Assembly (NCBI GenBank): GCA_021396245.1
Contig: WNYE01000196.1
Coordinates: forward strand, 1-11,482
Reading direction: 5' to 3'
Origin: Sporothrix humicola
Lineage: Eukaryota; Ascomycota; Sordariomycetes; Ophiostomatales; Ophiostomataceae
Length of the DNA: 11,482 nt
Shown: piece by piece, positions 1-9,180 of the stretch
Position numbering within the stretch: position 1 is the stretch's first letter
How the letters are laid out: each line of letters begins with the position of its first letter
The notes under the pieces: model-generated
Database searches by the model: none
Seen by the model: only the letters and a program-made list of their open reading frames with translations
What the model was told of the DNA's origin: nothing
Program-made: the position numbers and the translations under genes

Positions 1-957
1 TATTAAAAAATAACGTTATAAATAAAGTATTTTTTAATAATATTATTTATACTTTTTAAAAATTAATTAATATCGTTTTTACCGGTACTTTTAAAAAAAA
101 AAATATAAAAATTAATTTTAATAATAACGTAATTTTTACACTTTAAAATTAACTTTTTTAAAAAATTATATAAAAAAAAAAGTTTTTTTTTACGTAACGT
201 AATCTTTACTTTAAAAAAAACCTTAAACATCTTTATAATGTTTATTAACTATAATATTATACATAAACGTTTTTTTTATACGAATATTAATACCGTTAAA
301 CGCGCCGTAAAAAACGTAAGTATTACCCTCACCGATAAACTTATATACTATTACTATAACTATAACTTAACTAAATTATAAAAGGTTATAAATAAACGCC
401 ACAACGATAACCCTCGAACGTTAAAACACTTTATATACGTTAATATAATATTTTATAAAACCGGATTTAAAAATATATAATATTTCGTATACTTCTTTAA
501 CGTTTACTTTAATTTTAAATAAATTACTTTTTTACGTATAAAAAACGAAACTTTTATAAAATTAAAAAAGTTCATAATATATTTTAAACGTTAAATAAAT
601 TTTAAAGTATATATTATTAACCTCGACGGCGGTATTAAATTCGGTTAAAGTAATAAATAATAGTATAAAAAAAACTTTAAAACGTAATTTTACAAAATAA
701 ATATTATTATTAAACCGATAACGGTTTATATACTTTTATCGAACGGCCTTTTAAAAGTTAATAAAAAAATTATTGTTATTATAACTCGTATATCTTTAAA
801 AAACGTTAACTTACTTTTTACTTTATAATTTTTTATTATTAACACGGTTATTATAACGTTAAACTTTTTACTTTTTCGCCGTAACCTTAATAATAAAACG
901 TTTTAAAAACGTTTATATAAAGTTTTTAATATATTAAAAAACTTTTACGAATTATAT
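1..957 (+). pseudogene. Ty1/Copia pol remnant, 5' part: GAG-pre-integrase and integrase core
   Basis: This is a decayed Copia-type Pol read in the frame with codons starting at 1, 4, 7 and so on. Around 262-330 a stretch reading IHKRFFYTNINTVKRAVKN matches the GAG-pre-integrase/zinc region, which has WHxRxGHxN in the family. Tyr pairs near 349-363 stand where CxxC is expected. The integrase core follows. YFVYFFNVY at 481-507 has Asn (499-501) at the first catalytic Asp. NLDGGIKFG at 619-645 keeps the second Asp (GAC, 625-627). SNGLLKVNK (739-765) has Lys (754-756) at the catalytic Glu. SLKNVNLLFTL then matches the conserved Leu-Pro-x-x-Leu-Trp region. Stops are TAA/TAG at Gln/Trp-like positions, as expected from RIP. 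The frame runs open to the Gypsy insertion at 957/958 and resumes at 9256. Gag and protease would lie left of the window; codons before about 230 show no motif I can name. Confidence 0.8.
953..957. repeat. Target-site duplication, left copy (tatat)
   Basis: Five bases tatat directly precede the LTR start and are repeated directly after the other LTR at 9251-9255. Five bases is the usual duplication size for Ty3/Gypsy integrase. The sequence is low complexity, so the match alone is weak. Its exact position at both predicted LTR ends, and the restored Copia reading frame, make it convincing. Confidence 0.8.
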
Positions 958-1427
958 TATTAACAATAACATTAGATTAAAAGAAAAATCGATCGAGAAA
1001 AAAGAAAGTCACGAAAGGTTATATATAATATCGTCGAGCAAATAATAATTCTATTATAAAACTAAATCTTAAAGGATTCAAAAAAGAGTCAAAGGGAACT
1101 CGTTAAACTATAAAAAATAAAAAAAGAAAAGTTTAATCTACGTTAAGTTTAAAAAGGTTTAACGCGTATAACTTTTTCTTCGAGAACGATTTTTCGAAGG
1201 TAAAACCTTCGTAGTTAATTTTATAACTGGTACGCCCGTTTATATAGTTGGGCTTTTATAGTTTTGAAGTTTCGTAACTTAACTCGGAGTTTTATTGTAG
1301 GTGAGTTGAGTGTTATTTGTAATAACTACTTTACTGTACTTTTTATATAGTTTAAACTTTATAGTTTTATAGTTTCGAGGTTTAACTTAAGGTTTTATCG
1401 TAAGTACGTTAAGTGTTATTCGTAATA
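958..1427 (-). repeat. 3' LTR of the Gypsy element
   Basis: This 470-bp repeat is collinear with 8782-9250 and has the same tatta/taata ends. Nearly all differences from the other LTR are C/T or G/A transitions. The left part keeps G and C residues lost from the other copy (for example attagatt against attaaatt). The right part, from about 1150, has lost C to T while keeping many G, so several TpG remain near 1240-1330. The same pair of internal 70-bp repeats ends at 1324 and 1427. Confidence 0.93.
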
Positions 1428-1431
1428 ATTA

Positions 1432-1444
1432 TTTTTTTTTTTCG
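1432..1444 (-). other. Polypurine tract next to the 3' LTR
   Basis: On the - strand this reads cg followed by eleven A, four bases before the 3' LTR. A purine run directly upstream of the 3' LTR is the expected primer for plus-strand DNA synthesis. RIP may have converted some G to A. Its position supports the - strand orientation shown by gag-pol. Confidence 0.55.
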
Positions 1445-1828
1445 AAAGGTTTAACTTTAAACCGTATAAAAAATGTTAGTTAATTAAATTATAAAGTAAA
1501 AAAACGTTAATAACGTTAGCTTTATTTTAATAATTTACGGCTTTTTATAATATTTTACTTTTTGTGTAATGTACGAGTAATATTATATAGTAAACGTAAG
1601 TATTTTTATTATAAATCGGTAAAAAGTTAACGTTTATTAAATACAATGTAATCGTAAATTAATAAAAGTATAATAAAAAAATAAATATTATATAAATCGT
1701 AAAATATATTTAATTCGTAAAAGTTTTTTTAAATTTTTAACTTTTTTAACTTTTAATAATATTATTATTAACTTCGTTACTTTTTTTATAAATATCGTTA
1801 ATATTTCGTATACGTAACGCGTAAACTA
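1445..1828. other. Non-coding stretch between the 3' LTR and the antisense reading frame
   Basis: No frame on either strand gives a motif I can recognise. It is AT-rich with scattered CpG, like the rest of the element. For gag-pol it is 3' untranslated sequence. For the antisense frame starting at 1829 it would be the upstream region, but I see no defined promoter in it. Confidence 0.4.
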
Positions 1829-1962
1829 ATGAATAACTTTATCGTATTAAAAAAAAATAAAAAAATTATAAGTATATTAATTTTATACCGGTTTAACGGC
1901 GACGTTAACGAGATTTTAAATAATAATTAACTTTTAAAACTTTAAATAAAATTATTTATAAT

Positions 1963-1966
<4 letters not shown>

Positions 1967-1999
<33 letters not shown>
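1967..1999 (+). repeat. (AAT)11 microsatellite
   Basis: There are eleven perfect AAT units followed by AAC. They lie in phase with the + strand frame starting at 1829, where they encode consecutive Asn. RIP does not create AAT repeats by itself, but C-to-T change of AAC codons could have made the tract more uniform. Confidence 0.85.
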
Positions 2000-2002
<3 letters not shown>

Positions 2003-2913
2003 GGTAATACCGTTTAATTTATTACCGTCGCCGCGTTTACTTAAGTTATACTTATTAATACCGTTATTTCGGTAACGAATTTTACCGTCGTCTCGTTTAC
2101 GTCGGTTACCGCCTCGGTTTTACTTAACTTTATTTAAATAAACATTAATATTTTTACGTTTATTAAGTTTACTTACGGTACGAAACACTTTACTCTTTCG
2201 TCGAACGGCGATAAAATTATAAAGTAAACTTATTTCGCCGCCGTTTATACTTCGGTTTCGACCGACGATAATATTACCGTTAACCTTATTAACTTTAATA
2301 ATATAAGTACGGTTATTAAGTTTATTAACTTTATTACTTTTATTACGTTTATTAATTTTATTAATAATAATAATATTAATAATATAACCGCCGTACCGAG
2401 TTTAAAGGTTATACTTTTTCGTATACTTTTCGTTGTAACGCCGTACTTTCCGTACGTTTAAAGTGTTTTTTATAAATAAAAAGGTTAAACGGTTAATTTA
2501 TCGGTTTTAACGGACTTATATTATAAGTTTATCTTTAATAATACTTGGTATAATATTTATACTAATAAAAACGGTATTTACGTTAAATTTTAACCTTTAA
2601 TAACCGGAGACTTTATTAAAGTATAAACTTTTTAACCCGTTATAAAATACTTATTAACTTTAAACGAGGTTAATATAGTTTAAACGTACGTTTAAGTTAT
2701 TTTAAACGTTTAACGGGTTTTATTAAAAAATTTTTTTTACGTTAAAAAGTAATTATAAAACGGTAAAAATTATAACGTTCGTATAAAAAAAACCTTTAAT
2801 TTAAAAGTTTAAATAAGTTTAAAACACGTCGAAACCGAAACGTTTTACACTTAATTAAATAATAAGTTACCGTCACTTTTTTTTTTAACCCACGACGAAC
2901 GATTTTTTACGAT

Positions 2914-2931
2914 ACTCGAGTTAACTCGAGT
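2914..2931. repeat. Perfect 18-bp palindrome
   Basis: The sequence actcgagttaactcgagt equals its own reverse complement. It lies inside the antisense reading frame. The centre is ttaa and the arms carry ctcgag. It may be accidental; no role is known to me. Confidence 0.6.
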
Positions 2932-3229
2932 TTATTTCGTCGACGACGTCGCCGTAGTTTTAAACGCCGTTAAGTTATCCGTCGTTAAACGTTTAGTTTA
3001 AAAGTAAACGTTAATTATATTATTTTTTTAACTTTTTAAATTAACGTTTAAAGTATAACCAAAAGTTATTAAAAATTACGTATAAGTAAACTTAAAAAAA
3101 AATTAAAAAAAAAAACGGATTAATAAGTTTATAAAAATTACGTCGACGTACGTTAAACCGGTGTATTTTAAAAGTTTATTTTACGTTTTTTTTTTTTTCG
3201 TTTTAAAGTATTAATATAATTACTTTTAT

Positions 3230-3400
3230 TATTATTATATTTACTTTTATAAAACTTAACTATAAGTTGAGCGTAAATTATATCGTTTTTAAACACTTAT
3301 TAATTATACTTAAATAATTAACTCGTTTACTTAACTAAGTAAAAATTATTATTATTACGTAATATTTTATTTTTAACTTTTTTAACTTTTTACTTTTTAT
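3230..3400 (-). other. Chromodomain at the C-terminus of integrase
   Basis: After integrase the frame reads an acidic-to-lysine stretch ending KKVKNKIL. FYLVK*TS* (3344-3318) and LFKYN follow, then VFKNDIIYAQLIVKFY (about 3294-3247). This matches the chromodomain pattern of a Glu-rich lead-in, Tyr-Leu-Val-Lys-Trp-Lys-Gly/Ser-Trp/Tyr, Tyr-Asn-x-Trp-Glu, and a C-terminal helix. Two stops stand at the conserved Trp positions (TGG to TAA). Chromodomains of this element group bind modified histone H3 and direct insertion to heterochromatin, which fits insertion into another silenced element. Confidence 0.8.
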
Positions 3401-3429
3401 CGTTTTTTAAATTAAGTATTAAGAGCGGA

Positions 3430-4560
3430 TCGTCGGTGAGTCGACCGTAATATAACTTAAATAATAAGATAAAAAAAACGTTATAAATATAACTATACTT
3501 CTTTAAAAAAATAAATTAATACGTTAAAGTTTCGACTTAAGTTAAAATTTTAAATAACTTAATAAACTAAACTTTAAACTTAATTAATCTTTATATTTTA
3601 AAATTTTTTATAAATAATAACACTTTATTACTTATATTAAATTTTTTAAATTAATACTTTCGATTATACACCGTTTATTATAATCTTTAAACGTTTCGTT
3701 AATAATTTTTTAAAAACTTACGTAACTTAATTAACTTTTTAATTTTATTTATAACTACCGGCGTTATAATTTTATTTTCTTTTACTTTAAACCGGTCGTA
3801 AAACGACGACGAATACTTTATAAAAGTCTCGTTAAAAGAATATCCCGTAATAACGTTCTTTTTATTATTATATATAAATTAAGTCGATAATAATAATAAC
3901 GTTTATATAAATTACTTTTTAAAATAAAAATAACGTAAATATTATTTTAAAGTTTAATTAATTCTTTTCGTTTAACCGTTAATTTAAACGTAAAACGCCG
4001 TCGATAAACGTCGTTTAACTTTTAATAATAAGTATAAAGTTACTTAAAATTCATTCGTAAATACGTTACTTTTATTCGTAATAATCCCTTTAAAAGGTTT
4101 ATAAACGAGTTTAATCTTTTTATAAAATAGTTTTATTAATTAAACCGTCGTAATCGTAGTTAAAACGAAAAAAAAATAAACGTACTTCGTATAACGGTTT
4201 ATTACGATTAAAATATTATTTACCGTTTTACCTTCGTAAATCGTTTTTAAAAAATTAATAATAAAATTTATAAATAATTTTTACTAAAGTTAATTAAAAA
4301 TTAATAATTATTTAAATTAATTATATAGTTTATATTTTTTTAACTTAATAACTTAATATACTTAATAAAATATAATATAATCGGTTACGTTTTGACGAAA
4401 AAACGATTAATAAAACTTACGTTTAATAAACTTTCTCGTTTTAACGACGTTAAAGTGGTTTAAGGTTAACTTATTATAATAAATGGCGATAATCTCGTTA
4501 TAAAGTATTACCTCGTTTAATATAAAAAGTTAATTTTTATAATATAAAAAACTTTTTTCG
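3430..4560 (-). other. Gypsy integrase: zinc-binding, catalytic core and GPY/F-type C-terminus
   Basis: The frame is the same as RNase H. In the zinc-binding part, NEIIAIYYNKLTLNHF (about 4499-4452) keeps one His (4457-4455) while the HH pair reads Tyr-Tyr. The CxxC reads Tyr-*-Val-Tyr at 4367-4356. The core's first Asp is Asn at 4256-4254 (INFL). INRYTKYVYFF follows. The second Asp is Asn at 4076-4074 (ITNKSNVFTNEF). STAFYV with *TKR follows, placing Lys at the catalytic Glu (3968-3966). All three DDE residues are therefore altered. At the C-terminus, FKKFNISNKVLLF and then FIKLFKIL (about 3566-3543) match the family's VGDxVxL and GPF/Y-K blocks, and YYLSYI (about 3462-3445) matches the region that ends in Leu-Lys-Pro-Tyr. 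Confidence 0.88.
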
Positions 4561-4999
4561 AAAGTTTATAATATTAATTTACGTTTAAACTTATACTTAA
4601 CTTAAATTTTATTTAACTCCGTGTCGATTATTTATAAAACTTTAATCGTGTTTTATAACGATAAAAATATTTTAAAAAACCGAGGTAACTTTTAAGTTAA
4701 AATTTTTTATACGAGTGTTCGCGAAATTATTTATTTAAAGTACTTTTTTTATTTTCGTTTATGAATTTATCGTAGTTTTAACTTACGTCGCTTTAACGTT
4801 TTTAAAATACGAGTTTTAATTTATTAAATTAAAATAAACTTTATTATTTTCTTTTTTATATTTGGTTAATGGTTAAAAACACTCGCGTCGAGTACGTTTT
4901 AAGTATACTTTATATAGTTTACGATAAAAATACTTTAAATACGAAACTTTTTTTATAACTCCGGTAATAAAAAAAAGGTTTAATTATTTTAATTACTTT

Positions 5000-5425
5000 T
5001 AAGTATATAGTTTAACTGTCTCGACGACGTATTAATAAAATTTCGAAAACTTAACCGATAAAAAATAATAAAATTAAATAAAAATAAATATATATATTAA
5101 TATATTTACCGTTTATTAAACTTTAAAGTTTATATAAACTTTATTAAATTAGTATAATTTAAAAAGACCTTAACTATAATGTAACTCCTTTTTAAATACT
5201 AACGTTAATATTTAAAAAATTTTATTATAATTAATATTTTTTAATTTAACGTATTATAATTAATCTTTATTTTTTTAAATTTTTAAAACTAAAAAGTAAT
5301 TAAGTACCACACGCTAAAATCGTCCGGCTATAATAAAATCCCCACCATAATATACCCGGACGTATCGGTCTCGAATCGTAATAGTCTTACAAAGTTAAAA
5401 TAACGAAAAAGTAACGTTTTAATAA
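5000..5425 (-). other. Gypsy RNase H domain (decayed, frame-shifted relative to RT)
   Basis: RNase H removes the RNA strand during reverse transcription. The frame reads LLFRYFNFVRLLRF, then ETDTSGY at 5372-5352 with the catalytic Asp kept (GAT, 5366-5364). PDDFSVWYLITF follows, then KINYNTLN with KILIII and VFLNYTNLIKFI, corresponding to the usual IDxKELLAI and TDHxNLxYF blocks. YRLS and INTSSRQLN then match the end of the domain, where the family has YRPG...ADALSR. The frame is one base off the RT frame; RT-frame similarity persists to about 5445. Confidence 0.85.
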
Positions 5426-5589
5426 AAACCTTTTTCTTTTTTTTTTATTTACGTAAATAACCTTTTTTTTTTACTTAAAACCGTACTTTTCGTTAAATCC
5501 GTAAGTAATAAAGTAATCACGTTATAATCGTAAATAAATCGCCGGTAAAAATTATAAAAGTTTAAAAATACTTATACTTTTTAAAAAAT

Positions 5590-6264
5590 AATTAGTAATA
5601 ACCACTCCGAAATAATAACGACTCGCCCGGGATTTATACGTACCCCGTTTAATGTTAAAACGAAACCGAAAAACTTAACTTAGTTTTTGTAAAAGTAATA
5701 TTTTTTTAAATTTATAAAAAGTTTTACCGTTCGAAGTTTTTTAAGTATAAATCGTATATACCTTTAATATAAATCGTAGTTTTTAAAGAAAATAAAAATA
5801 TTATTTATATATACGATATAAATAGTATTTATTAAGTTTTTTAACGTTTTATAAATATATAATTAAAAAGTGGTTAACGTATTCGTTAAGCCGAATAAAA
5901 GTATTATATATTTATAGTATTTATATTAGGTATAAAACGTCGTTTTCTATTTATTACCTTTTTTAATATAAATATAATGGTAAGTATTTTTAATATTTAG
6001 TTTAATAAAAAACTTAATTTTATTTACTCGGTTTAAAATTTTCGATATAAAAGAAAATATATATTAATTTTTAACCGTTACGCGGTTTAAACTCCGGTAA
6101 TTTATATATAAACGTAAAAAGTTATTTTTTTTAAACACGAATAAAATCGAGGTATTAATAAAGCTTTTAAAAAGCTTAATACGACTATTCGTTAAGTTTT
6201 CGTCGATATATCGGTGGAAAGTCGTAAGTTTTTTTTTTAAAAAAGGGTAAATAGTATTATACAA
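5590..6264 (-). other. Gypsy reverse transcriptase domain (decayed)
   Basis: The first 66 codons (6264-6067) are free of stops and read HRYIDENL, then ILFVFKKNNFLRLYINYRS and LNRVTVKN, the standard N-terminal part of Ty3/Gypsy RT. A TAA at 6066-6064 stands where the family often has Gln. Further on come FISKILNRVNK, FGLTN at 5895-5881, and the catalytic box. That box reads Tyr-Ile-Asn-Asn (5811-5800) where Tyr-x-Asp-Asp is required, so both metal-binding Asp are lost. FINLKK, VKFFGFVLTLNGVRINPG and FLNFYNFYRRFI follow, the last in the thumb/connection region at about 5565-5530. Further stops at 5949-5947 and 5928-5926 confirm it is dead. Confidence 0.92.
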
Positions 6265-6779
6265 CGGTTTTTTTTTAAAAATAATATTAATAAAGTGTCA
6301 CGTTAAATACGTCGTAAAAATAATTTTTATTATAATTACGTTAAAAATATTTTTATATAAAAAAAACTCCGACGGAATTTAAATTACCTTTTAATTTACT
6401 TTCGATTCGTCGTTTAATAAAAACACCTTTTATTTTTTTTTATTTTTAACCGCCGGTTTATTTATTAAAGTATAAATAAACGATAAATCACGAGTTTTTT
6501 TAATAAATCGATATAAAAACTTAATTTTTAACTTAATAATATTTTATTCGAATTACTATTAATTTTAATATAATACGAAATAAATTCGTAAATTTCGTAA
6601 TATTATTATAAAAAAAATAACCGGGTTATATTTTAGTTTATATAAATAATTTATTACGGTATAATCGCGTATAATCGTTTTACGAGTACTCCGCGAGTCG
6701 GTCACGGTAAATAAAATCGTTTACACTTCGTAATATTCAATTAATTAACCGGTTACGCTTTTTATAAACGCCGTTTTTT

Positions 6780-6918
6780 TATTAAATTTTCGAAAACCGT
6801 AACGTTATACGAATTTTTAGTTTATAATATTATTTTTAACGACGGTGTTAAAGTTTACGAGTATATCGATGTCGGTTTACCCGTAAATTATATAAACCGC
6901 GTACATCCGGTTACCCAC
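6780..6918 (-). other. Gypsy aspartic protease domain (decayed)
   Basis: The retropepsin-like protease cleaves the Gag-Pol precursor. The frame reads ILVNFNTVVKNNII, then KFV*RYGF, over about 6861-6795. The family has Asp-Ser/Thr-Gly-Ala at 6855-6844; here Asn-Phe-Asn-Thr is read, each explained by C-to-T or G-to-A change. The downstream stretch to about 6540 plausibly covers the second half (an NPVIFF stretch before a region that normally contains Leu-Gly-x-x-Trp-Leu), but it is too mutated to place residues. Confidence 0.7.
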
Positions 6919-7016
6919 TATTAATTTATTTAACGTTTAAATAAAAGACTTTACTTCGACGTTTAATCGTTTTTTATTTAAATTATATTTTATTAAATAA
7001 AAAGTACTTACGAATA

Positions 7017-8500
7017 ATTTTTAATTTAATGGTCGGTTTTATTATATCGGTGGTACTTTCTGATTAAAGTATAATTTACCTTTATACCGTGAGGTTTTTT
7101 CTTTGTATAAAACCTCGTATTACTTTTTTTTTTAAAATTAAAACGTAGAGGTTAACCTTAACTATTACTTCGATAGTTAAAGTAACCCCGGTTACTTTTA
7201 TAACTAATAATAAAGTTTCCGTTATTAAAACCGTTAAACTAATCTGAATTTTTTAATTATCTCGAATTAAAGGTAACTTACGGTCGAAAGGGGCTTAATT
7301 CTTCGTTACGTTTACGTTTATAACTTAAGTTAATTTTTTTATTAACGAAAAAAATTATAACTTAAATACGCTCCGTATATAATAATAACTTTTTTTAAGT
7401 TTTAATACCTTCGAAGTAATATTAAATTAAAAGTGTTTTAATATTACCTCGTAAGTTATTAACGAAACGGTTACGTTTAACCGAATCGAGTATAATATCT
7501 TTTATTCGTTCTTTAAACGTAAAAAGGTATATTACGAATTCTCGTAACGATTAGTTAACGATTTAAGTTATTAAAAACTATTTCGTAAAAGTATTAACGT
7601 TAACCGTATTAAGTTTTTTTAAAATAATAAAAATTTACGTTTAAAACGTTAATTAATCGTTTTTAAATATTTTTTTATTTATTTTAATTTTTTTTTATTT
7701 ACTTTAACCTTTTATTTCGTTATTAATTTAAATAATATAAAGTCGAGTACTTTTACGATTCGGAGGTTATAATTTTTATAAACGGGTTTATAACTTCGAA
7801 AAATATTTTTTAAACTTAAAAGTTAAGTTTTACACTTTTAATAAATAAAATTTTTTTTTAATAAAGTAAGTTTTTTAATAGTTACGTTTAGTTTACGTTC
7901 GTTTTTCTTTCGATCGTTATACGATTCGTAAACCGTGTTTTAAATAAAACGGTTTTATCGTTTAACGATACGTTTTAACTCGGTTAAACGAACTATAATT
8001 ACGTTTTATACCGCCGGCTCGACGTTTTATTAAAACGAGTGTGTTTCGGTCGTGGTTAAAACGGGAATCGAGGGTTAAACTTAATTATTTATTTTAACGG
8101 TAACTTTAGTTTAAACGTTAAGCTTATTGGTTATAACTTACGGTTAAGTTACCGTTTATACGTTAACTCGTATACCTTTAGTTTTCGTAGTATTTACGAT
8201 TAAAGTTTAAACGTTCGTTACTTAGAGCGATACGTGTTCGATTAACTTGTAAACTTTTATAACTTTGAGTTTTTTTTATTTTTAACGGATATTATACGTA
8301 AGCGTTAAGTTAGTTTAACGTACGTTTAACGCGTTAAACTTTTTTTAAAAGTAAGTATTTAATGTTTTTTTAACTTTAATACTTTTATCGTATAATTTAT
8401 CGAGGGTGTTTTTGGTATAAGTTAAAATTACTTTAACTTTAATAAAGGCCCGTAACGGAGAACGCTCGGTTTAAATAAATAAACTTTAAGTTGTACTTTT
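7017..8500 (-). pseudogene. gag: Gypsy gag polyprotein (decayed)
   Basis: Gag forms the virus-like particle. The best-supported part is in the frame whose codons start at positions leaving remainder 2 on division by 3. YYFEGIKT* (7421-7395), then LLLYTERI, corresponds to the common FYxGLKxxVKDxL block. KINLSYKRKRNEEL follows (about 7336-7295). Further on, YHRYNKTDH*I (7055-7023) matches a CX2CX4HX4C zinc knuckle in which TGC/TGT have become TAC/TAT and the His is retained; the last Cys is unclear. The pol frame is offset by -1 relative to this, as in many Gypsy elements, so natural frameshifting is possible, though an indel after insertion cannot be excluded. The region from 7500 to 8500 gives no confident residues and the start codon cannot be placed. 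Confidence 0.68.
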
Positions 8501-8781
8501 AACGAAATTAACGGTAGTTATAATAAAAACTTAACTTACTACCGCTTTAACGGTAATAAAAGTATAACTCGGTTTAACTTTAGTTTTAATAAATAAAGTT
8601 AAATTAATAAAAGTATTTTTTACCGTAACGTATAAGTTTTTTACGAAAAAAACTATTTTAAAAATAAACGAAATACTTCGGTTATAAATCGCAAGGTTTA
8701 CGGTACAAAAACAAGTAATACGTACGTTTAATATTTTCTTAGTTTTTCTTTCCAATAATCGAAAAATAAAAAATTTAAAAT
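8501..8781 (-). other. Leader between the 5' LTR and gag; primer-binding site expected but not identifiable
   Basis: A primer-binding site should begin directly after the LTR end, at 8781 reading downwards. There the - strand reads attttaaattttttattttt, too changed to assign a tRNA. A 74-codon stretch without stops (8755-8531) runs through the leader from a TTG codon. It shows no Gag or other motif and I treat it as a chance opening. Confidence 0.45.
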
Positions 8782-9077
8782 TATTAACAATAACATTAAA
8801 TTAAAAAAAAAATCGATCGAAAAAAAAAAAGTTACGAAAAGTTATATATAATATCGTCGAATAAACAATAATTTTATTATAAAACTAAATTTTAAAAAAT
8901 TCAAAAAAAAGTTAAAAAGGACTCGCTAAACTATAAAAAATAAAAATAAAAAAGTTTAATTTACGTTAAACCCAAGAGGGCTTAACGCGTATAACTTTTT
9001 CTTTAAAAACGATCCTTCAAAAATAAAACCCTTGTAGTTAATCTTATAACTAGTACACCCACCTATATAGTTAAACC

Positions 9078-9147
9078 TTTATAGCTTTAAGGTTTCGTGG
9101 TTTAACCCGGGGCCCCATCGTAGGTGAGTCGAGTGTTATTCGTAATA
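9078..9147 (-). repeat. Inner 70-bp repeat in the LTR (second from the U3 start)
   Basis: This unit pairs with 9181-9250 at a spacing of 103 bp. The final 30 bases (atcgtaggtg.gtcgagtgttattcgtaata) differ by one base, and the rest is more diverged. In element orientation these are the first and second blocks of U3, so they could be duplicated promoter or enhancer elements; that role is inference. The other LTR has the same arrangement, with ends at 1324 and 1427. Confidence 0.7.
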
Positions 9148-9180
9148 ACTACCCCACTACACCTCTTGTGTGGCCTAGGC

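Larger units (their letters stand above)
1829..3130 (+). pseudogene. Possible decayed extra ORF, antisense to gag-pol, product unknown
   Basis: I do not recognise this product. A + strand frame beginning with ATG at 1829 reads MNNFIVLKKNKKI, then FNGDVNEILNNN. A run of 11 AAT plus one AAC (1967-2002) encodes poly-Asn. A Thr/Ser/Asn-rich segment follows to about 2400, including HFTLSSNGDKIIK. The part from 2400 to about 2900 is more varied and contains DLYYKFIFNNTWYNIYTNK and SLKHVETETFY. In-frame stops are TAA, with one TAG, as expected if CAA/CAG codons were hit by RIP. The composition is plausible for a fungal protein with a disordered N-terminus. The competing - strand frame is Leu/Ile-rich and less natural. 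It lies between pol and the 3' LTR, and its end may overlap the pol 3' end. The end point is uncertain. It could be a second element gene, captured host sequence, or a chance frame. Confidence 0.42.
3150..6930 (-). pseudogene. pol: Gypsy pol polyprotein: protease, RT, RNase H, integrase, chromodomain
   Basis: Pol copies the genomic RNA into DNA and inserts it. The domains run in - strand order: protease near 6918-6780, RT about 6264-5590, RNase H about 5425-5000, integrase about 4560-3430, chromodomain about 3400-3230. Protease and RT share one frame (codons starting at positions divisible by 3). From RNase H on, the frame is shifted by one base, and the switch falls in the A-rich run near 5427-5447. 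Stops are mainly TAA and TAG at Gln and Trp positions, as RIP predicts. The start is not visible, because Gypsy pol is normally made by frameshift from gag. The end is unclear; the last convincing match is the chromodomain. Confidence 0.88.

Noticed and set aside
1990..2470. A - strand coding frame through the region antisense to the + strand ORF
   Set aside because: It has as few stops as the + frame, but reads as an implausible Leu/Ile-rich chain with a poly-Leu run from the AAT repeat. Not excluded, only less likely.
6064..6264. A short independent gene on the - strand
   Set aside because: It is the stop-free start of the Gypsy RT domain. The similarity continues in the same frame beyond the TAA at 6064-6066.
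8531..8755. A 74-codon open stretch on the - strand as a small gene
   Set aside because: It begins with TTG, only 26 bp after the LTR, has no recognisable motif, and is not in the frame that carries the Gag motifs. It looks like a chance opening in the element leader.
8755..8781. A specific tRNA primer-binding site
   Set aside because: The bases next to the 5' LTR are almost only A and T after mutation and match no tRNA end I could defend.
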